This document shows positions 1-5,721 of a stretch of 8,027 bases of DNA, one piece after another. Location: the NCBI GenBank assembly GCA_964580905.1, contig CAZOLR010000057.1:1-8027 (forward strand), written 5' to 3'. Within the stretch, counting starts at the first letter, position 1. Each line of letters begins with the position of its first letter. The stretch comes from G041228335 sp964580905. GTDB lineage: Bacteria > Pseudomonadota > Alphaproteobacteria > Puniceispirillales > UBA1172. The notes under the pieces are model-generated. The model searched no databases. It saw nothing but the letters and a program-made list of their open reading frames with translations, and was not told the origin of the DNA. The position numbers were made by a program, and so were the translations under genes.

Positions 1-17
1 GAAAAAGATACCAGCAG

Positions 18-47
18 TTGAGTTTCTATCGGCTTTTCTGCTAAATT
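18..47 (+). promoter_or_regulatory. Candidate sigma70-type promoter upstream of yebC
   Basis: TTGAGT (18-23) resembles a -35 box. TAAATT (42-47), preceded by TG in the extended -10 position (39-40), resembles a -10 box, and the spacer is 18 bp. Each hexamer matches the consensus at only about four positions, so this is a weak call made by eye. It is the only plausible promoter I see before yebC and could drive the whole yebC-to-tolB unit. The real promoter could also lie upstream of the window. Confidence 0.3.
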
Positions 48-54
48 TCTGCTA
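35..54 (+). repeat. 9-bp direct repeat, 11-bp period, upstream of yebC
   Basis: TTTCTGCTA occurs at 35-43 and again at 46-54, separated by AA, so the copies sit 11 bp apart, about one helical turn. The repeat overlaps the candidate -10 box. An AGCAG at 13-17 is the inverted complement of the CTGCT core in both copies. Tandem copies on one helix face are a common operator layout, but no regulator can be named. Confidence 0.5.
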
Positions 55-91
55 GATGTAGACCCTAAACCTATTACAACAGAGATAGACC

Positions 92-835
92 ATGGCAGGG
101 CATTCCAAATTCAAAAACATTATGCACCGGAAAGGTGCGCAGGACGCTAAGCGGGCAAAGGTATTTACCCGGCTGATCAAGGAATTGGCCGTGGCGGCGC
201 GGGGTGGGATTGATCCTGAATCCAACCCGCGACTCAGAACCGCTCTTTCAGCCTGCCGGGCTGCAAACATGCCAAAGGATAATATTGAGCGTGTGCTCAA
301 AAAGGCCGAAGGTGGTGACGGCGATAACTACGACGAAATGCGATATGAAGGATATGGCCCGGGCGGGGTTGCGCTTATCGTTGAAGCGTTAACCGACAAC
401 CGGAATCGAACGGCCTCTGAGGTCAGGGCGACATTTAACAAATTCGGCGGCAACCTTGGTGAAACTGGCAGCGTCAATTTCATGTTTGACCGGGTCGGGC
501 AGATAACTTACCCCGCCGAAACAGCTGATGCCGAAACAATGTTTGAGGCGGCGCTGGAAGCCGGGGCAGATAATGTTGAAAGCGATGATGCCGGACATGA
601 GATCACGACCGCACCAGAAGATTTCAATACCGTGCGTGAAATGATGGAAAATCAGTTCGGAGCACCGGAAGAATCAGGGCTTGCCTGGAAACCACAGAAT
701 ACAACACCGGTTAATGAAGATCAGGCCCAGACACTGATGAAACTCCTGACAGCTCTTGATGATCTCGACGATGTCCAGAGTGTCGCGTCAAATTTTGACA
801 TTGATGATGACGTAATGGCGAAACTCGCAGGCTGA
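92..835 (+). CDS. yebC: YebC/TACO1-family translation factor / regulator
   Basis: Cytoplasmic YebC-family protein, 247 aa, the usual family length (E. coli about 246). The family signature is clear: MAGHSKFKNIMHRKG at the N-terminus, a basic helical region QDAKRAKVFTRLIKE, then NPRLRTALSACRAANMPKDNIERVLKKAEGG (residues about 46-76) and YEGYGPGGVALIVEALTDNRNRT (about 85-107). The rest matches the acidic C-terminal domains. The family was long annotated as transcriptional regulators. More recent work on bacterial YebC and mitochondrial TACO1 supports a ribosome-associated role in translating proline-rich stretches. The ATG at 92 is fixed by the conserved MAGHSK start; the ribosome binding site is weak (AGAGA at 81-85). 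It lies 41 bp before ruvC, a frequent alphaproteobacterial arrangement. Residue 7 is Phe, where many homologues have Trp. Family assignment is very secure; the exact function is inferred. Confidence 0.97.
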   Translation: MAGHSKFKNIMHRKGAQDAKRAKVFTRLIKELAVAARGGIDPESNPRLRTALSACRAANMPKDNIERVLKKAEGGDGDNYDEMRYEGYGPGGVALIVEALTDNRNRTASEVRATFNKFGGNLGETGSVNFMFDRVGQITYPAETADAETMFEAALEAGADNVESDDAGHEITTAPEDFNTVREMMENQFGAPEESGLAWKPQNTTPVNEDQAQTLMKLLTALDDLDDVQSVASNFDIDDDVMAKLAG

Positions 836-876
836 TCCAAGGCCATTCCTGATGACACCCAACAAAGGGGGGCGAA

Positions 877-1416
877 TTGCGTATCTGCGGGATAGATCCA
901 GGTCTCAGAAACACCGGATGGGGCATCATCGATATCGTTGGCAGCAGCCTTAAATGGGTGGCTGATGGTGTCATTCGCCCTGATCCCGGTTGCCCTGATG
1001 CCGAGCGTCTTCTGATCATCCATCGTGACCTTTCTTCTGTTCTGGCTCTGCATAAACCTGAACAGGCCGCGATCGAGGAGATTTTTGTTGCCCGGAATGC
1101 GATGTCTGCTCTCAAACTTGGCATGGCAAGAGGTGCTGCCCTGGTGGCGCTGGCTGAATCCGGGCTGAAGGTTCAAAATATTTCTGCCCGCCGCGTGAAG
1201 CAGAATCTGACCGGGTCAGGACGCGCTGATAAAAATCAGATCACCAGCATGGTTTCCCGCCTGCTCGGAGTGGCGCCAACATCTTCTGACGCAGCGGATG
1301 CGCTGGCTATAGCTATCGCCGCCAGCAATGATAGTGGCATCCTATCAGAAAATGATGAAGGCAGTTCGCTTGATCAGGCGATTGCCCGTGCGTTGGCAAA
1401 GGAAAACATATCATGA
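877..1416 (+). CDS. ruvC: Crossover junction endodeoxyribonuclease RuvC
   Basis: Holliday-junction resolvase. It cleaves the two opposing strands of four-way junctions and acts with RuvAB in recombinational repair. The protein is 179 aa (E. coli 173). The four acidic metal-binding residues of the RNase H-like fold are all present at E. coli-like positions: Asp7 (RICGIDPGLRNTGWG), Glu67 (AAIEEIF), Asp138 and Asp141 (SSDAADALAIA). The start is TTG: no in-frame ATG or GTG lies between the preceding gene and 877, and the catalytic Asp7 alignment fixes residue 1. A purine-rich AAAGGGGGG (864-872) sits 4 bp upstream as the ribosome binding site. The C-terminal residues, about 152-179, are a family-variable tail. 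The stop overlaps the ruvA start as ATGA (1413-1416), indicating translational coupling. Confidence 0.97.
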   Translation: MRICGIDPGLRNTGWGIIDIVGSSLKWVADGVIRPDPGCPDAERLLIIHRDLSSVLALHKPEQAAIEEIFVARNAMSALKLGMARGAALVALAESGLKVQNISARRVKQNLTGSGRADKNQITSMVSRLLGVAPTSSDAADALAIAIAASNDSGILSENDEGSSLDQAIARALAKENIS

Positions 1417-2015
1417 TTGCGCGACTTTCCGGCACACTGGTTGAGGCAGGGGAAACCCACGCTGTTATTATGACAGGAGGGGTTGGTTACCTTTTTCAGG
1501 CGACAAGCCGTTGCCTTGCTCAGATGGGCGGTGTCGGCGCGGAGGTGATGATTTTAATTGATACCCAGATCCGGGATGACCGGATCGTTCTGACCGGGTT
1601 TTCCAACGCCGGGGTCAAGGATGCCTTTGCCCTGTTGCAGACGGTTCAGGGTGTTGGTTCTAAAGCCGCGCTTTCCATTCTTTCCGCGCTCAGCCCTGAT
1701 GAGCTGATGCTGGCGATATCCGCCGGTGACAAGGCGATGATCACCCGGGCTGACGGGGTGGGGCCTAAACTTGCCCAGCGAATTATCAATGAGCTTGGTG
1801 AAAAGGTTTCAGGTCTCACACTGGGTCCGCAGGCCACGTCTGCTGACGCCGGCGGCACGGATCAGGCGGCGATGCGCGATGCTATATCCGCTCTGGTCAA
1901 TCTCGGATATGGGCGGGCGGAGGCTCATGCTGCGGTTGTTTCCGTATCAGCGGGCATGGCAGGGGCGTCGCTGGAAGTTCTCCTCCCGGCGGCTCTTAAG
2001 GAGCTTGGCCAATGA
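1413..2015 (+). CDS. ruvA: Holliday junction branch-migration protein RuvA
   Basis: DNA-binding subunit of the RuvAB motor. Tetramers hold the four-way junction open in a square-planar form for RuvB. The protein is 200 aa (E. coli 203). An OB-fold domain spans residues 1 to about 64 (MIARLSGTLVE...). The acidic pin is Asp55-Asp56, where E. coli has Glu55-Asp56. Two helix-hairpin-helix motifs follow: VQGVGSKAALSIL (78-90) and ADGVGPKLAQRII (113-125). A flexible Gly/Ala/Ser-rich linker (about 140-150) leads to the C-terminal three-helix RuvB-binding domain (about 152-200, with LVNLGYGRAEAHAAV). The ribosome binding site is AAAGGA (1398-1403). It overlaps ruvC by 4 bp upstream and ruvB by 4 bp downstream (ATGA at 2012-2015). 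Confidence 0.97.
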   Translation: MIARLSGTLVEAGETHAVIMTGGVGYLFQATSRCLAQMGGVGAEVMILIDTQIRDDRIVLTGFSNAGVKDAFALLQTVQGVGSKAALSILSALSPDELMLAISAGDKAMITRADGVGPKLAQRIINELGEKVSGLTLGPQATSADAGGTDQAAMRDAISALVNLGYGRAEAHAAVVSVSAGMAGASLEVLLPAALKELGQ

Positions 2016-3052
2016 GCGACGATAAAAGGCTGGTCAGCCCCGGGCTGCAACAAAGCAGTGAAGACAGTTTGCGTCCGTCCCGGCTGGATGATTTCATCGG
2101 TCAGGGGCAAGGCCTTGGCAACCTTGCGACGTTCATCACGGCCGCAAAAGGGCGTAAGGATGCCATGGATCATGCCTTGCTTCACGGGCCGCCAGGGCTT
2201 GGCAAGACAACGCTTGCGCAGATAATTGCCCATGAGCTTGGTGTAGGTTTCCGTGCAACGTCTGGCCCGGTTATTGCCCGTGCCGGTGATCTTGCGGCCC
2301 TGCTTACTAATCTTCAGCCAAGAGATGTTTTGTTCATCGATGAGATACATCGCCTTAATCCTGCCGTAGAAGAAGTGTTATATCCGGCCATGGAAGATTT
2401 TCAGCTTGATCTCATCATCGGAGAAGGTCCTTCGGCACGGTCGGTGCGGATTGATCTGCCGCCGTTTACATTGGTTGGCGCCACAACCCGTTCGGGATTG
2501 CTGACAACGCCGCTACGTGACCGGTTTGGAATCCAGATGCGAATGCAGTTCTACACCCATGATGAGCTGAAGATCATTCTGCTGCGACTGGCAGGAAAGC
2601 TTGGCATGCCGCTAACCGACGACGGGGCGGCAGAAGTTGCCCGCAGGTCTCGCGGAACACCCAGGGTGGCCGGACGTCTTTTGCGCAGGGTGCGTGATAT
2701 TACCGCGGTTGCCGGTGCCGAAGAGGTTGGCGCCGAAGAGGCTGATGCGGCACTTGTCAGGCTTGGCGTTGACCGTGCCGGTATGGATGCGATGGATCGG
2801 CGATATCTTGAATGCCTTGCCCAGAACTACGGAGGGGGGCCTGCCGGGGTGGAAACCCTGGCCGCTGTTCTGGCGGAACAGAGAGATGTGCTTGAGGAAG
2901 TGATTGAGCCTTATCTGATGCAGACAGGTCTTCTTATGCGGACACCAAGAGGGCGTTGCCTGTCGCGATCAGGGTGGGAGTATATCGGCCTTGAACCACC
3001 CAAAGGGGCACAGCTTGACCTTCTTTCAGGAGGTGATGCAGATGAAGGCTGA
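2012..3052 (+). CDS. ruvB: Holliday junction branch-migration ATPase RuvB
   Basis: AAA+ hexameric motor that pumps DNA through the RuvA-bound junction using ATP. The protein is 346 aa (E. coli 336). The N-terminal consensus RPSRLDDFIGQ (21-31) precedes Walker A GPPGLGKTT (59-67, Lys65). Walker B is LFIDEIH (107-113, Asp110/Glu111), sensor 1 lies in GATTR (156-160), the arginine-finger region is PLRDRFG (167-173), and sensor 2 Arg218 is in RGTPRVAGRLLRRVRD. The C-terminal winged-helix DNA-binding domain starts near residue 255 and includes YGGGPAGVETLA and PYLMQTGLLMRTPRGR. The ribosome binding site AAGGAG (1998-2003) lies 8 bp before the ATG. Its last 11 bp overlap the start of ybgC, which joins the ruv block to the tol block. 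No key residue is missing. Confidence 0.98.
   Translation: MSDDKRLVSPGLQQSSEDSLRPSRLDDFIGQGQGLGNLATFITAAKGRKDAMDHALLHGPPGLGKTTLAQIIAHELGVGFRATSGPVIARAGDLAALLTNLQPRDVLFIDEIHRLNPAVEEVLYPAMEDFQLDLIIGEGPSARSVRIDLPPFTLVGATTRSGLLTTPLRDRFGIQMRMQFYTHDELKIILLRLAGKLGMPLTDDGAAEVARRSRGTPRVAGRLLRRVRDITAVAGAEEVGAEEADAALVRLGVDRAGMDAMDRRYLECLAQNYGGGPAGVETLAAVLAEQRDVLEEVIEPYLMQTGLLMRTPRGRCLSRSGWEYIGLEPPKGAQLDLLSGGDADEG
3028..3033 (+). promoter_or_regulatory. Shine-Dalgarno that sets the ybgC start
   Basis: A perfect AGGAGG lies inside the end of ruvB. It is 8 bp before the ATG at 3042 and only 2 bp before the ATG at 3036, so 3042 is the best start for the thioesterase. The longest reading frame begins at an ATG at 2991, which has no such site and would extend 62 bp into ruvB. 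Confidence 0.75.
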
Positions 3053-3515
3053 GAAGATTGATCTTGAAACCGTCATGAATGGCTGGCTTGAAGATGATGC
3101 ACATATCTATCCCTTGATGGTTCAATACGAGGATACGGATGCGGCGGGCATTGTCTATCACGCCAATTACATCAACTTTGCTGAACGGGCGAGAACTGCG
3201 CTGCTGCGGTGTATGGGGGTGGACATGAATGACCTTATTCATCGCGGTGAAATCATTGTCATCAGCAGCATCGGAATCGAGTATAAAAACCCTTCGGTCA
3301 TCGGCGAGGGGCTTTTTGTTCGTACGGATGGCTTTCGTCTGGGGGGGTCAACGCTGAATATGCGGCAGGTCATTGGCGCTGTGGACGGCTCGATACGGGC
3401 GGCGCTTGATGTCCGGGGGGCATTTGTTGCCGCATCAGGGGGAAAACCGATCCGGATCCCTGAAGATGTCCGGGCACGCATGACGAAATTTATGTCAATA
3501 CATCAGGTGAGCTAA
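3042..3515 (+). CDS. ybgC: Tol-Pal-associated acyl-CoA thioesterase YbgC
   Basis: Hotdog-fold 4HBT-family thioesterase that hydrolyses acyl-CoA. In other bacteria YbgC has been tied to phospholipid-synthesis proteins at the inner membrane, and its gene is the habitual first gene of tol operons. With the start at 3042 it has 157 aa (E. coli 134); the extra length is an N-terminal extension of about 20 residues plus a C-terminal tail. The signature YEDTDAAGIVYHANYINFAE (29-48) contains the presumed catalytic Asp33, equivalent to E. coli Asp18, plus Gly36, Tyr39 and His40. EYKNPSVIGEGLFVRT matches the second half of the fold. The start at 3042 was chosen over the longer in-frame ATG at 2991 because of the AGGAGG at 3028-3033. 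It overlaps ruvB by 11 bp and lies 15 bp before tolQ. G7 (3341-3347) and G6 (3415-3420) runs lie within it. Confidence 0.93.
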   Translation: MKAEKIDLETVMNGWLEDDAHIYPLMVQYEDTDAAGIVYHANYINFAERARTALLRCMGVDMNDLIHRGEIIVISSIGIEYKNPSVIGEGLFVRTDGFRLGGSTLNMRQVIGAVDGSIRAALDVRGAFVAASGGKPIRIPEDVRARMTKFMSIHQVS

Positions 3516-3530
3516 AGCAAAGAGGGTATC

Positions 3531-4244
3531 ATGCAGGAAGGCATCGAAACGACATTATCCGTAACCAGCCAGGATCTCAGCATCTGGGGTCTTTTTCTGG
3601 CCGCAGATCTGGTGGTCAAGGCAGTCATGCTGTTGCTGGTTCTGGCCTCGATATGGTCCTGGGCGATCATCTTCGAGAAGCTCAAGTCTATCAGGCGTGA
3701 ATATAGTTTCGCCGATGACTTTGAAGATGATTTCTGGTCTGGCGGGGCGCTCGATACACTTTATGATAATCTTGGTGCAGAACCGCAAGGCGTCATGCCG
3801 CGGGTGTTTTCCTCTGCCATGCGGGAATGGCGGCGGGCCAACGGCCGCAGTGCAAATGGCCAGAATGGTGTCCATTCACTTTCCCAGCGGATTGAGCGGA
3901 CCATGTCAGTCACAATTTCAAGGGAATTGGCCCATCTTGAGAAAGGGATGATTTTCCTCGCTTCCGTCGGGTCTGTTGCGCCATTTGTGGGGTTGTTTGG
4001 CACCGTCTGGGGGATCATGAACTCCTTCCAGTCCATCGCCCAGTCAAAAAACACCTCACTTGCGGTTGTTGCACCCGGGATCGCTGAAGCTCTTTTTGCA
4101 ACCGCTCTGGGGCTGGCGGCGGCTATTCCGGCAGTCGTCGCTTATAACCGCTTTTCAAGTCAGATCGAAAATCTGGCATCCCGGCTGGAAATGTTCAGTG
4201 GTGAATTCAGCACCTTGCTGAGTCGTCAGCTGGACGAAAGGTAA
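3531..4244 (+). CDS. tolQ: Tol-Pal proton-channel subunit TolQ
   Basis: Inner-membrane stator protein of the ExbB/MotA class. With TolR it converts proton-motive force into movement of TolA. The protein is 237 aa (E. coli 230). Three membrane segments are visible: about 21-46 (ending WSWAIIFEKL), about 140-162 (FLASVGSVAPFVGLFGTVWGIM) and about 184-206 (AEALFATALGLAAAIPAVVAY). A cytoplasmic loop of about 90 residues separates the first two. The channel-lining threonines of the family are present as Thr158 in GLFGTVWG and Thr191 in FATALG, corresponding to E. coli Thr145 and Thr178. A purine-rich GAGGG (3522-3526) precedes the ATG. It is 15 bp after ybgC and 7 bp before tolR. ExbB is the only close alternative; the neighbours settle it as TolQ. 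Confidence 0.97.
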   Translation: MQEGIETTLSVTSQDLSIWGLFLAADLVVKAVMLLLVLASIWSWAIIFEKLKSIRREYSFADDFEDDFWSGGALDTLYDNLGAEPQGVMPRVFSSAMREWRRANGRSANGQNGVHSLSQRIERTMSVTISRELAHLEKGMIFLASVGSVAPFVGLFGTVWGIMNSFQSIAQSKNTSLAVVAPGIAEALFATALGLAAAIPAVVAYNRFSSQIENLASRLEMFSGEFSTLLSRQLDER

Positions 4245-4251
4245 GACGCAA

Positions 4252-4689
4252 ATGGGTGTTCAGCTCGGATCTTCCGGCCAGAGACGAGGCCGACGGAAAC
4301 TTCGACCCATGGGGGAGATTAATGTGACCCCCCTTGTCGACGTCATGCTGGTATTGCTGATTGTATTTATGGTGACGGCACCGCTGCTGACTGTTGGTGT
4401 CCCGGTAGAGTTGCCAAAAACGAAAGCATCCCAGATTTCAGATGACCAGACGCCGATTGTGGTGACGATCAAGCCAGATGGCGAAATCGCCCTTCAAAAC
4501 CGGATTATCACCTTTGAGGAACTCCTGCCAAGACTTGAAGCGGTGGCCCGGGCCAAACCTGAAACACGGGTTTTTGTCCGTGGCGATAAAAAGGTGGCCT
4601 ACGGGGAGGTGATAGAGGTCATGGGCCGTATTCAGGAAGCGGGTTTCAGCCGTGTTGCGTTGATCACGAAACTGCCGGAAGAGAATTAA
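4252..4689 (+). CDS. tolR: Tol-Pal proton-channel subunit TolR
   Basis: ExbD/TolR-family inner-membrane protein, 145 aa (E. coli 142). A short basic cytoplasmic N-terminus (GQRRGRRKLRPM) precedes one membrane helix, about residues 25-47. The helix carries the proton-binding Asp30 in the signature EINVTPLVDVMLVLLIVFMV. The remainder is the periplasmic dimerisation and peptidoglycan-binding domain, with PVELPKTKA after the helix and the conserved FVRGDKKVAYGEVIEVMGRIQEAGFSRVAL block. An AAGG (4238-4241) sits 10 bp before the ATG. It lies 7 bp after tolQ and 3 bp before tolA, so the three motor proteins are very likely co-translated. It could be called ExbD in isolation, but the context makes TolR firm. 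Confidence 0.96.
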   Translation: MGVQLGSSGQRRGRRKLRPMGEINVTPLVDVMLVLLIVFMVTAPLLTVGVPVELPKTKASQISDDQTPIVVTIKPDGEIALQNRIITFEELLPRLEAVARAKPETRVFVRGDKKVAYGEVIEVMGRIQEAGFSRVALITKLPEEN

Positions 4690-4692
4690 AGC

Positions 4693-5694
4693 ATGATGGT
4701 ACGCGGCTCGGCCATAGGTCAGTCTATTGCTTTTCACGTCATCATCGTGGCCGTATTCTTTTTGGGTATGCCGCTTCTTAGCCGTGACCTTGCACCTGAA
4801 CAGCCGATATTGACTGTTGATATCGTTCAGACACTTGATAATACAAATCTGAATGAGGGGGTTGAGGGAAAAACCGAACCGGAACAACAGCAAGTTGAGG
4901 ACGCGCCGGAGAAAACGCCGCCGCCACCTGCGCCACCACCCGCTCCGCCTCCCCCCGCACCGACACCTGCCCCGGCTCCCCCTGAAGCAAAGACTGTGGC
5001 CGATGATGCGGTGCCATTGCCGTCACCAAAACCGCAACCCAAAAAGGCGCCGCAATCTGCACCTCCCAAACCCAAGGTCAAACCTGTTGCCGTGGAAGCA
5101 CCACCACAGCGTCCGATCAGCAAATCACCGGATTATAAGAAGAAAAAGGAACAGCAGCTTCAGCTTGCAAGCAATTTGCAGAATTTGATCGACAACAAAT
5201 CCCAGCGAAAGCGTGAGGAAGAAGAAAAGGAAGACAAAAAGAAAAAGACAGAGGACAAGCTGAAGAATATTCTCGCCACCCAGCAGGACAAGAAAAAAGA
5301 GGATGAAACCAAAGCCGAAACCAAGGACAAGGTCGCCAAGCTTGTCGGTCAGGCGCTGAATGCACCAAAGGCAACATCAGGGCCGCTTGGAATGTCGGTC
5401 ATTGACCAGTTGCGGAGCCATCTGGCGGTATGCTGGTCGCCCCCGCCCGGTGCTGCCGGCGCAGATGCCCTTATTGTTGACATAATTGTGCGGCTTAATG
5501 CAAAGGCGGAGGTTGAATATGTTGGTATTGTCGATGCATCCCGGTACAAAAACAACCAGACGTTCAAAGCGGCTGCGGACGCCGTCATGCGGGCTGTTTT
5601 TGAGTGCAGCCCCCTGCCGCTCCCATTGGAGAAGTTTGAAACCTGGAAAGAATTGCAATTTGAGTTCAATCCGCGTTTTATTACCCGTAACTGA
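4693..5694 (+). CDS. tolA: Tol-Pal energy-transducing protein TolA
   Basis: Inner-membrane-anchored protein that spans the periplasm and transmits TolQR energy to TolB-Pal. It has 333 aa (E. coli 421). The single membrane helix, about residues 8-29, keeps the SxxxH motif (Ser11, His15) that contacts TolQR in TolA and TonB. Residues 72-141 are extremely proline-rich (17 Pro in residues 72-97). Residues 145-222 are a Lys/Glu/Gln-rich predicted coiled coil. The C-terminal domain, about 230-333, begins GPLGMSVIDQLRSHLAVCW and has two cysteines (Cys247, Cys305) placed for the disulfide typical of TolA domain III. The middle looks like TonB, but the C-terminal domain and neighbours say TolA. ATGs at 4693 and 4696 are both usable; a GGAAGAG (4678-4684) favours 4693. 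Confidence 0.93.
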   Translation: MMVRGSAIGQSIAFHVIIVAVFFLGMPLLSRDLAPEQPILTVDIVQTLDNTNLNEGVEGKTEPEQQQVEDAPEKTPPPPAPPPAPPPPAPTPAPAPPEAKTVADDAVPLPSPKPQPKKAPQSAPPKPKVKPVAVEAPPQRPISKSPDYKKKKEQQLQLASNLQNLIDNKSQRKREEEEKEDKKKKTEDKLKNILATQQDKKKEDETKAETKDKVAKLVGQALNAPKATSGPLGMSVIDQLRSHLAVCWSPPPGAAGADALIVDIIVRLNAKAEVEYVGIVDASRYKNNQTFKAAADAVMRAVFECSPLPLPLEKFETWKELQFEFNPRFITRN

Positions 5695-5721
5695 AACCCG
5701 TAGCTTGAGTATGGCCGACAG

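Noticed and set aside
711..1176. Two overlapping minus-strand frames (137 and 151 aa) opposite the end of yebC and the start of ruvC
   Set aside because: They lie antisense to two well-defined genes, show no protein family features, and cover the conserved RuvC N-terminus.
2991..3041. Longer N-terminus for YbgC from the ATG at 2991
   Set aside because: It would overlap ruvB by 62 bp without a ribosome binding site, while AGGAGG at 3028-3033 is ideally spaced for the ATG at 3042.
4827..5123. Minus-strand frame encoding a Gly/Ala-rich protein of 98 aa, and a plus-strand Arg/His-rich frame at 4853-5188
   Set aside because: Both are shadows of the proline-rich and lysine-rich codons of tolA; they have no ribosome binding site or recognisable domain.
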